Shown: in pieces, positions 14,468-20,441 of the stretch
How the letters are laid out: each line of letters begins with the position of its first letter
How positions within the stretch are numbered: position 1 is the first letter of the stretch
NCBI GenBank assembly: GCA_025936205.1
Contig: JAICTU010000112.1
Location: 1 to 20,441 of the forward strand
Source of the DNA: Polyangiaceae bacterium
Lineage (GTDB): Bacteria; Myxococcota; Polyangia; Polyangiales; Polyangiaceae
Direction of reading: 5' to 3'
DNA length: 20,441 nucleotides
Program-made: the position numbers and the translations under genes
Notes under the pieces: model-generated
The model's input: the letters and a program-made list of their open reading frames with translations, nothing else
The model's database searches: none
Told to the model about the DNA's origin: nothing

Positions 14468-15076
14468 ATGACCCAGCCACTGCAAATCGGCGTCATTCTC
14501 GGCAGCACGCGGCCCGGGCGCTTCGCCGACAAACCGGCGGCATGGGTGATGGGCCTCGCCCGGAGGTGCGAAGGCGCGGCGTTCGAGCTGCTCGACCTGC
14601 GCGACTACCCCCTGCCCTTCTTCGACCAGCCAAAGTCGCCGCTGCGCGAGCCGTCGCAGAACGAGGTGGCGCAGCGCTGGGCACGAAAGCTCGGCGAGCT
14701 CGACGGCTTCATCTTCGTGACCGGTGAGTACAACCACGGCATCCCCGCGGTGCTCAAGAACGCGCTGGATCACGTCTATGGGGAGTTCAACCGCAAACCC
14801 GCCAGCTTCGTCGGCTACGGCAATGCCGGCGGCGCGCGCGCGATCGAGCAATTGCGATTGAGCCTGGTCGAGCTGCAGGTCGCGCCGCTGCGCGGGGCCG
14901 TGCACCTGAGCCGCGAGCAGTTCGTCGGCATGCTGCTCGACGGCAAGACGTTTGCGGACTTCCCGCACCTGGAGCAAGCCGGGACGGCGATGCTCGGCGA
15001 GCTGCTCTGGTGGGCGGAAGCGTTGCGCGCGGGGCGTGAGCGCGCTTTTGACGTTCCGCTGACTTTTCCACGCTGA
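14468..15076 (+). CDS. NADPH-dependent FMN reductase / quinone or azo reductase
   Basis: This 202-residue flavodoxin-like protein starts MTQPLQIGVILGSTRPGRFA, where GSTRPGR is the FMN phosphate-binding loop. The second signature is FVTGEYNHGIPAVLKNALDH (near residues 85-104), equivalent to the TPEYN-x-PG-LKNAID motif of the family. It reduces FMN, quinones or azo compounds with NADPH in the cytoplasm, typically as oxidative or electrophile defence. The ATG at 14468 fits the family start; an upstream start at 14423 would add 15 residues of doubtful character. The SD is weak (GGAG about 15 bases away). It is divergent from an HxlR repressor that likely controls it. The C-terminal part is ordinary in length. 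Confidence 0.9.
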   Translation: MTQPLQIGVILGSTRPGRFADKPAAWVMGLARRCEGAAFELLDLRDYPLPFFDQPKSPLREPSQNEVAQRWARKLGELDGFIFVTGEYNHGIPAVLKNALDHVYGEFNRKPASFVGYGNAGGARAIEQLRLSLVELQVAPLRGAVHLSREQFVGMLLDGKTFADFPHLEQAGTAMLGELLWWAEALRAGRERAFDVPLTFPR

Positions 15077-15092
15077 CGAACGGGCACCGCCG

Positions 15093-15919
15093 TCACGGGG
15101 AGGTCGCAGAAATCGAAAACGTTTGATCTCGATAGTACGACGAGGTCGACAAGCTGAAGGTGAGCGGTGCGGTGCGCAACACCACGGCCGAGTTCGTGCA
15201 CACCCCATTCGCGCTTGGACGACAGTCACAATCGGTCATCGAGTTGCACTCCGGCGTCAAAGAAGCAGAAATGGTGAGCGTGTACGCTCCAGCTGGTGGG
15301 ATCGCCAGGGAGGCGCAATTCAAAGGGTCGCCAAAAATCCCTTCCGCGCAGTCCAGCGGAAGCTTCTTCGCCACCACCTCGAGTTGGCACGGCTGCAATA
15401 GCTTTTGACCCGGCCCGATGAGCACGGGCCGAGGCCTATTGCAGTCGGCTATCCCGCAACCGAGGCCATTCCCATAGCCCAGACCGCTGTCCAGTACGCG
15501 TTGACAACTGGTGGTGCAGTTCCCACCACCCAGAGTCTGAACGGGCTGACCACGGAGTTCGGGCTGCGGTCCCGGGCCCAGTACGTTCACGTATTGACCA
15601 TCGCGGTACACCAGAAGCAGCGAAGTCGGTGTCGAACAATCCTGGAAGGCCTGCTGAATATACAGCGGCTTGGCACCAGTATTGACGATGGTGATGGCAG
15701 GTACGGTGGGAGCGGGACGTCGTCTCGAAACGACTGACACATCGGGTCATCGGCGATCACTTCCAGCGGCGGAGTCATCGATGACGGAATCTCCGCGGCC
15801 TCGCTGCCGCTCATGCTCTGTTCCTGCGTCGCGGCCTCTCCACAGCTGATGGTCGAACAAGCAATCCAGAAGGCGACGGTCGATGAGCGCCGCGACCAGG
15901 TTCGATGGATCCTCGCCAT
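15093..15919 (-). pseudogene. Cys-rich secreted lipoprotein interrupted by a frameshift
   Basis: Two frames complement each other. The first starts at 15919 (MARIHRTWSRRSSTVAFWIA) with a signal-like hydrophobic stretch and a possible lipobox TISC at Cys26, then a Ser/Pro/acid linker ending EVIADDPMCQS near 15730. The second carries the conserved-looking body from about 15720 (VPAITIVNTGAKPLYIQQAF) to the stop at 15093, with about 12 cysteines (for example NCTTSC, GCGIADC, DCDC). The second frame alone has only a GTG at 15740 and no signal sequence. Reading on requires a -1 shift within about 15700-15745, and I see no X-XXY-YYZ slippery site. A one-base deletion, real or a sequencing error, is the simplest explanation. 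The whole would be about 274 residues. It lies 29 bases downstream of the DUF3160 gene, probably in the same operon. I do not recognise the family. Confidence 0.6.
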
Positions 15920-15948
15920 TCGTTTCTCAGCCGTAGAGAGAAGCGCTC

Positions 15949-18210
15949 TCACTCCGCCACGAAACCCTCCGCCCACGGCACCTCCGCCGCCTCGCCCGCC
16001 ACCGCACTCCACTGCTCGTCGTTCAGCCGCTCGAAGTTGCCCTTCACGAGCTCGTGATACGAGTACGCCATGCCCGCGTACGCGCGCGGGCCCGCGCAGG
16101 TGTCGATGGTGACGGTGAGCAGGCGGGGATACCCCGTAGCGACGTGCAGCACGTTACCGACGATGTTGCCCGCCGCGTCGGCAGGCTGCGTGTGCACGTC
16201 TGCAACGGTGAGGCCCGCTTCGATCGATTTGTTGGGGTCGAAGAACAGGTCCGCGTACCAGCCGTCGGGGACTTCGATCGTGGTGCAGCCCGCGGACTGC
16301 TGCTCCACGCGCACCGCGTCGTTGATGAAGGCGAGCTGTTCCGGGGTGTGTGCCGTGCCGGTGCGTTGCTGCTGCGCCATTTGTTCGAGCAAAGCGGCGG
16401 TGCTGCGCAGTTTGGTGAAGTAGGCCGTGATGGCGCGCTCGAGGAATTCGTTCGAGCTCGCGACGCCGGCAAGCGCAGCACCGCGCTCGGCGTAGCGGAC
16501 GAGCGCGGCAAAGAATTCAGGATAGGGTTCGACGTAGGCATCCGGGAATTCGCAGCTTGGAATGCCCGTGTACGATTGCTTCGCGTAGAGCAGGGTGTCG
16601 TGGCGGAGCTCTGCCCAGGAGCCGAGCTGGGTGTTCAACAGGCGGCGGCCCCAGGCCTCCGTGCCCGCGATGCGCGGTAGCCCCGCGCTCGCGGGGTCGG
16701 TCAAATCGCCGGCGGGCGAGAGTGATCGCAAAGCCGCGCTCCAGGCGTTGTACAGGTTGCCACTCCAGAAGCCCGCGTCGTAGTCGTCGATCAGGCGGCG
16801 CACGCCGCCGAGCGCGCCCGGCAACTCGGCGACGGTCTGGAGCTCCGGCTCGAGGCGTAGCGCCTGGTTGTTGCCGAAGGCGGCAAACGCCGCATCGAGG
16901 GGGTTCGGGAGCAGGCGGTCGGCGATGCGATCGTAGACCACCGCGCTGAACACGTGTGAGTCCGGCACATAGCGCTGCCCGAACAGCAAGAAGCTGCGGT
17001 CGAGCGGGAGCGTCTTCATGGTGCCGTCATTGATCATCAGCTGGCTGGCAATGCGCTGCTGTCCGTAGCCGCCCTCGCTGATGGCCTGCGCCACCGCGGC
17101 ATCGCTCTTGCTGCGGGCCGACTCGGGTCCGCCCAGATCTGCGACCAGGGAGGTCACCTGTGGGATCGTCATCGAGTCGCTCTCGCCCACAAACGCGTGC
17201 ACGACGGCATCGATGTTGCTCCACTGCTCGAGGGCGCGCTGGTCGAGCAACTGTTGCATGCCGAGCATCGCCTCATACTGCGAGCGACGAAACACGGATG
17301 TACCGTCCGGCAGCGTCTCGATCAGGCGCAGGTCGATGCGGCCGAGCCAGATCATGGCCCGGAAGTAGTCCTGGAGATCGTCGGTGTAGTGGCCGCGAGG
17401 AGTGAACTGCGAGAAGTCGATCATTCGGTCGACGCCAAACAGGGAGCGCGTCGCGATGCCCTGGGCCGCGCGCGCCTGCTCGATCAATGAGCGCGCCTCC
17501 GAGCTGGCGCCCGCACCCGAGCCCTTCAACAGACCCGCCGCCACCTCCAGGTACAAGCGCAGGTCCTCGCGCGTCTGCGCCGAGCCATCGATGCTATCCA
17601 CCCGCGCCAGCATCGAGGCGAGCAGCTCGCGCAGCTGCGGCGCGAGGATCGATTGCTCGAGGGTGGCCAGGATCAGATCGTAGGAGCTGTGGACGGCCTC
17701 CAGCAGCGCGTCGGCAGACACGTAGACCGGCAGGTGCTCCATGTAGATCGCTGCATAGCCGCGCAGGAAGGTCGGGAACTGCTGGCGCGAAGAGATCACG
17801 AAGCCGTTGCGGTCGAGCGCGGCGAGCTCGCCCGGGTTGAGCGAGAGCGCCGAGGCCTGCATGCGATCCATGAACTCCGCGCCGGACGGCACGTAATCGA
17901 GCTTCGTGAGCTGCTGGATCGGGTACTCATCCAGCAGCTCGGAGGCCTTCAACCCGCGCAGACGCTGCATGTCGGCCTGCAGCGCGGCGAAGTGCGCGAG
18001 CGAGGCCGCGTCGCCCGTGAGCCCGGGTACCCGAGAGTCACCGGGGGCGAGAGGGCTCGGTTTCGCCGGATCGCCGGCGGGGGGTCCCTCCCCCCGCTGG
18101 TCGGGGCTCGCTCCAGAGCCGCAGGCAAGCACGAGAGCGAGCGCGGAAACCGTGGCAGTCAGCGCTCTCCAGTGTGACCGAGCCGAGAATACAGGGGCCA
18201 TGTCCGCCAT
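15949..18210 (-). CDS. DUF3160 domain lipoprotein
   Basis: This 753-residue protein has a lipoprotein signal: MADMAPVFSARSHWR, a hydrophobic core, and a lipobox ending LVLAC with Cys30, followed by a Gly/Pro/Ser-rich linker to about residue 65. The mature part has the DUF3160 signature: LDRNGFVISSRQQFPTFL, then LPVYVSADALLEAVHSSYD and LATLEQSILAPQLRELL near 135-200. It continues through a large helical region, with YVPDSHVFSAVVYDRI further on and WYADLFFDP near the end. The function of DUF3160 is not established; family members are exported and common in Myxococcota. Starts at 18210 and 18201 are both possible. It probably shares a transcript with the frameshifted lipoprotein behind it. The GNAT gene lies upstream on the same strand, with a hairpin between them. 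Confidence 0.88.
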   Translation of the reverse strand: MADMAPVFSARSHWRALTATVSALALVLACGSGASPDQRGEGPPAGDPAKPSPLAPGDSRVPGLTGDAASLAHFAALQADMQRLRGLKASELLDEYPIQQLTKLDYVPSGAEFMDRMQASALSLNPGELAALDRNGFVISSRQQFPTFLRGYAAIYMEHLPVYVSADALLEAVHSSYDLILATLEQSILAPQLRELLASMLARVDSIDGSAQTREDLRLYLEVAAGLLKGSGAGASSEARSLIEQARAAQGIATRSLFGVDRMIDFSQFTPRGHYTDDLQDYFRAMIWLGRIDLRLIETLPDGTSVFRRSQYEAMLGMQQLLDQRALEQWSNIDAVVHAFVGESDSMTIPQVTSLVADLGGPESARSKSDAAVAQAISEGGYGQQRIASQLMINDGTMKTLPLDRSFLLFGQRYVPDSHVFSAVVYDRIADRLLPNPLDAAFAAFGNNQALRLEPELQTVAELPGALGGVRRLIDDYDAGFWSGNLYNAWSAALRSLSPAGDLTDPASAGLPRIAGTEAWGRRLLNTQLGSWAELRHDTLLYAKQSYTGIPSCEFPDAYVEPYPEFFAALVRYAERGAALAGVASSNEFLERAITAYFTKLRSTAALLEQMAQQQRTGTAHTPEQLAFINDAVRVEQQSAGCTTIEVPDGWYADLFFDPNKSIEAGLTVADVHTQPADAAGNIVGNVLHVATGYPRLLTVTIDTCAGPRAYAGMAYSYHELVKGNFERLNDEQWSAVAGEAAEVPWAEGFVAE

Positions 18211-18287
18211 GCCCCGCTCTCAGCAAGAGACGTGCCACGCCTCGCACAGCGAGAATCATCGAGCAAAACCGCTGGGCGAGCCCGCGC

Positions 18288-18314
18288 TGTGCCACCACCA
18301 GAGCCGGTGGCACA
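18288..18314 (-). terminator. Strong hairpin between GNAT stop and DUF3160 start
   Basis: TGTGCCACC (18288-18296) and GGTGGCACA (18306-18314) are a perfect nine-base inverted repeat with a 9-base loop. It starts nine bases downstream of the GNAT stop. On the minus strand the bases after it are GC-rich, with only a short TTTT some 20 bases later, so it is not a textbook intrinsic terminator. It may still end or attenuate GNAT transcription or stabilise the 3' end. Confidence 0.42.
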
Positions 18315-18323
18315 CCTTCGCCG

Positions 18324-18995
18324 CTACCGAGCGACGCGCGCCAGCAACCGCTCGCGCACCGCCGGCCACTCCTCGGCCAGGATCGAGAACAGCACGGTGT
18401 CGCGCACCGTACCGTCATCGCGGCGCTGGTAGCGGCGCAGCGTCCCCTCGTAGCGCGCCCCCAGGCGTGCGATGGCGCGTTGCGAGCGCTGGTTGCGCAC
18501 GTCGGTCTTCAGCTGCACGCGGCCCGCGCCCAGCTGTTCGAAGGCGAAGCGCAGGAGCAGCAGCTTGGCTTCAGGATTGACGCGCGTCGCCCACACCTCG
18601 GGGCGGTACGCGGTGCCGCCGATCTCGAGCCGAGCGTCTTTCTCTCCGACCTCCAGATACGACGTGGTGCCCACGACGCTGCCCGCGGCGAGCCCCGCCT
18701 GCTCCGCCACGAGCCGCACGATCCACACGAAGCGCCCCTGCGCCAGCTGGTTCTTCAGCGTGGCGACATGAGCTTCCGGTGTGCGCGGGCGGCCGGCGAG
18801 GTGCTGCCACACCTGGTCGCGGTTCAGCGCCTCGAACAATGCCGGCGCGTCCGCCTCTGGCACGCAGGGCGCCAACGAGACGGTGCCTCCGCGCAGCACC
18901 ACACCCGGCGCTGGAGGCCAGGACATCTGGCCCCAAGGAGCGTCATCAGGGCGGGCGTCGCGGATCGCTTCGAAGGCCGTGGGACTGGTCGTCAC
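18324..18995 (-). CDS. GNAT family N-acetyltransferase (RimJ/RimL-like)
   Basis: This protein of about 223 residues has the GNAT_3 / RimL-like layout. VVLRGGTVSLAPCVPEADAP opens the domain. EIGGTAYRPEVWATRVNPEA contains the acetyl-CoA contacting strand. DVRNQRSQRAIARLGARYEG is the typical C-terminal helix and strand. Such enzymes acetylate amino groups of proteins or small molecules; the substrate is unknown. I use the GTG at 18995, with AGGA about 9 bases upstream. The ATG at 18926 would give a 200-residue protein starting right at the domain and would leave a more normal 96-base divergent gap to the DUF1259 gene, so it remains possible. The DUF3160 gene follows 113 bases downstream. Confidence 0.85.
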   Translation of the reverse strand: MTTSPTAFEAIRDARPDDAPWGQMSWPPAPGVVLRGGTVSLAPCVPEADAPALFEALNRDQVWQHLAGRPRTPEAHVATLKNQLAQGRFVWIVRLVAEQAGLAAGSVVGTTSYLEVGEKDARLEIGGTAYRPEVWATRVNPEAKLLLLRFAFEQLGAGRVQLKTDVRNQRSQRAIARLGARYEGTLRRYQRRDDGTVRDTVLFSILAEEWPAVRERLLARVAR

Positions 18996-19022
18996 GCGCC
19001 CATCCTGGCAGAGTCGCGCCCG

Positions 19023-19997
19023 ATGTCGATGTCCTCGTTGCGCCTGTCGCGCGTTCCCCTGCTCTTCTCCCTGCTCCTGAGCGCGTGCTCGCAGCACAAA
19101 GAGCCGGCTGCCACGGCGCCGGCTGCTGTAACGGCTCCCGCCCCGCCCAGCGCGCCGGCGCTCGATGCACAGATGATCGGCGAACGACTCGGCGCAACGC
19201 CGCGCGCACTGTCGAACGGCGCGCTCGTGGTGAGCCTACCGCGCGGCGGCGTGCCATGGAAAGTCGAGGGCAGCGCCGTGGCCGAAGCGCTGAGCACCGA
19301 GTTGCTGTTCTGGCCCGTGGCGGAGGGCGCGGCGCTGTCGGGCAGCGTGGAGCTGCTCGAGGACGAGGTGAACCCGGTGCTCGACACGCTGCTCGCGCAC
19401 GGCATCCGCGTGGTGGGCCTGTACAACCGCGAGCTGTACGACGCGCCGCGCGTGCTCGTCTTGCGCTTCGAGGGCCGCGGCAACCCGGCGTTGCTCGCCT
19501 CCGGCTCGCAGTCGATCAGCTCGGTCTTGCGCGACGCACGGCTGCGCTCCGGCAAACCGCTGGCTGAGCTGCCCGGCGATGCGCCTCAGCCCGGCACGCT
19601 CGATGGGGAGGCGCTGGGCGGCTTGCTGGGCGTGACGGCGACGACCGCGGACGGCGTGGTGACCTTCGAGGTGCCACGACCGGCGCAGGAAATGGCCCCC
19701 AGCGCGAACGGGACGGCGGCGACCGGCGCGCTGGTACCGGCAGCCCCCTTGCTCCACGCCAGAATGTCCGGCAGCGACGCGCGCGCGGCGATCAGCGGGA
19801 CGCTGGTGCTCTCCGCACCGCAGATCGTGCCCACGTTGACCGCGCTGCGCACGGCCAACATCCAGCTGGTCGGGCTCGTGCCACAGGACACGCAGGGCGA
19901 TGTCGGTTGGTACGAGGTGTACTTCCGCGGTAAGAACAACTCGCTCGCGCTGATGCGCGGGCTGGCGCAGGCGCTGATCGCCCGGACGCCGCACTGA
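19023..19997 (+). CDS. DUF1259 (LppY/LpqO-like) lipoprotein
   Basis: This 324-residue protein has a lipoprotein signal: MSMSSLRLSR, a hydrophobic run, and lipobox LSAC with Cys22, then an Ala/Pro-rich linker to about residue 50. The body resembles the DUF1259 or LppY/LpqO family: SGSVELLEDEVNPVLDTLLA, HGIRVVGLYNRELYDAPRVL, LRFEGRGNPALLA. A second, similar half covers about 215-320 (LVLSAPQIVPTLTALRTANI, QLVGLVPQDTQG, VYFRGKNNSLALMRGLAQAL), so the protein is made of two related halves. The first half's usual LHNH is LYNR here. The function of the family is unknown. It is divergent from GNAT with only 27 bases between the starts chosen here. Of the two ATGs at 19023 and 19029 I use the first; the SD is weak. 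Confidence 0.82.
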   Translation: MSMSSLRLSRVPLLFSLLLSACSQHKEPAATAPAAVTAPAPPSAPALDAQMIGERLGATPRALSNGALVVSLPRGGVPWKVEGSAVAEALSTELLFWPVAEGAALSGSVELLEDEVNPVLDTLLAHGIRVVGLYNRELYDAPRVLVLRFEGRGNPALLASGSQSISSVLRDARLRSGKPLAELPGDAPQPGTLDGEALGGLLGVTATTADGVVTFEVPRPAQEMAPSANGTAATGALVPAAPLLHARMSGSDARAAISGTLVLSAPQIVPTLTALRTANIQLVGLVPQDTQGDVGWYEVYFRGKNNSLALMRGLAQALIARTPH

Positions 19998-20264
19998 GGC
20001 TCCCGGTGCGCCAGCTCGAACAGCTGGTCGCGGGCAAGCGGCCGGGAGATGCACCTATCCGCGCTCATCGAGTCGACGTGATCCGTTGCCTGTGCTGACC
20101 CGAGGCGCAATCTGGAATTCAAAGAGGCGGGGGCGGCACACTCTTGGGGCTCGGCTTGCGACATCCGAAGACGGCGTGCCGACTCATCGTCGTGGGCATC
20201 GTGCTCATCCATCCGCCAAACTTGCATCAAGGTGGCGCGCGCAGAGCTGTTGCCCTGCTTGGTG
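19998..20264. other. Stretch without a recognisable gene
   Basis: From the DUF1259 stop to about 20264 no frame gives a recognisable protein and base use is less strongly GC3-biased than in the genes. A nested inverted repeat lies at the start: CTCCCGG (20000-20006) with CCGGGAG (20042-20048), enclosing CCAGCT (20011-20016) and AGCTGG (20022-20027). It begins three bases after the stop and may end or stabilise the transcript, though no T-run follows. I see nothing else in this stretch. Confidence 0.5.
20000..20048 (+). terminator. Nested stem-loop after DUF1259 gene
   Basis: An inner perfect six-base stem with a 5-base loop (20011-20027) sits inside an outer seven-base stem (20000-20006 with 20042-20048). 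The position right after the stop codon suggests a transcript end. The lack of a T-run argues against a simple intrinsic terminator. Confidence 0.3.
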
Positions 20265-20441
20265 ATGGCGCAGATCCGGCGATGCTCCCTTCCATTGCCG
20301 ACTCATATCTTGGGCGACGCTCGCACTGACCGCGCTCCGACCCCAAGGCCACGCGGGCCCCGGCAAGACATCCCGCCCGCGCTGCGCCGCGCGGTGCTGC
20401 GCCGGGACGAGCGGCGCTCTCGCGTCGCCGGTTGCCGGAAC
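20265..20441 (+). CDS. HNH-nuclease-like fragment running off the right edge
   Basis: The frame ending at the right edge reads DIPPALRRAVLRRDERR followed by SRVAGCRN. This matches the start of a common bacterial HNH nuclease domain (usually RAVLRRDGGRCRVPGCRN), which binds zinc through cysteines before the HNH residues. Here the first Cys of the CxxxxC pair is Ser (TCT). The frame is open from 20082, with an ATG at 20265, but the sequence before 20340 does not resemble a protein I know, so the true start is unclear. The catalytic part lies outside the window. It may be a decayed copy or the tail of a longer gene; the missing Cys favours decay. Confidence 0.4.
   Translation, partial: MAQIRRCSLPLPTHILGDARTDRAPTPRPRGPRQDIPPALRRAVLRRDERRSRVAGCRN

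Noticed and set aside
15700..15745. Programmed -1 ribosomal frameshifting in the lipoprotein
   Set aside because: No slippery heptamer or clear downstream pseudoknot is visible. A one-base deletion or sequencing error is simpler.
18174..19022. Upstream extension of the DUF1259 frame to 18174
   Set aside because: It is antisense to GNAT and lacks protein-like features. The lipoprotein signal begins exactly at the ATG at 19023.
1..20441. CRISPR arrays, tRNA, rRNA, transposons
   Set aside because: I saw no regularly spaced direct repeats, cloverleaf with CCA-like end, rRNA stretch or transposase motif on either strand.

Overview
The window is about 20.4 kb of very GC-rich, densely coding DNA without CRISPR arrays, recognisable insertion sequences, or tRNA or rRNA genes. 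The gene style suggests a Gram-negative soil or marine bacterium of the Myxococcota (deltaproteobacterial) type. Supporting traits are a GAF/PAS hybrid histidine kinase, DUF3160 and DUF1259 lipoproteins, a Cys-rich lipoprotein, an intracellular-type GH20 enzyme and an HNH nuclease remnant. This assignment is inference from gene content and composition only.

Left part (1-5491): a carotenoid locus. The 5' end of a GT1 glycosyltransferase (CrtX-like) runs leftward off the window. Divergent from it is a tightly coupled rightward operon: crtY (lycopene cyclase), crtE-like (GGPP synthase), crtI (phytoene desaturase), crtB (phytoene synthase) and an unrecognised 194-residue membrane protein. Successive genes overlap by 4, 8, about 10 and 26 bases. 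The expected route is isoprenyl diphosphate to GGPP to phytoene to lycopene to a cyclised carotene, followed by glycosylation. No known carotene hydroxylase is present, although glycosylation needs a hydroxyl. The unrecognised protein is a tandem duplication of a two-helix unit. It carries four [D/E]-x3-H motifs predicted to lie on the cytoplasmic face, and is the most interesting item in the window.

Middle part (5494-11757, all leftward): a PduO-type cobalamin adenosyltransferase ends 2 bases from the carotenoid operon. Upstream of it lie a 1009-residue soluble hybrid histidine kinase (GAF-PAS-GAF-PAS-HisKA-HATPase-REC) and a kefF-kefC pair (quinone oxidoreductase-like subunit and K+/H+ antiporter with an RCK domain). 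AdoCbl is the chromophore of CarH-type repressors of carotenoid genes in Myxococcus, so the adenosyltransferase next to the crt operon is suggestive.

Right part (11831-20441): a GH20 beta-N-acetylhexosaminidase (+), a 54-residue two-helix membrane protein (-), and a divergent HxlR regulator / FMN reductase pair. A leftward group follows: GNAT acetyltransferase, DUF3160 lipoprotein, and a frameshifted Cys-rich lipoprotein. A DUF1259 lipoprotein reads rightward. The last 440 bases hold little except a hairpin and, at the edge, the start of an HNH-nuclease-like domain that lacks one expected cysteine.
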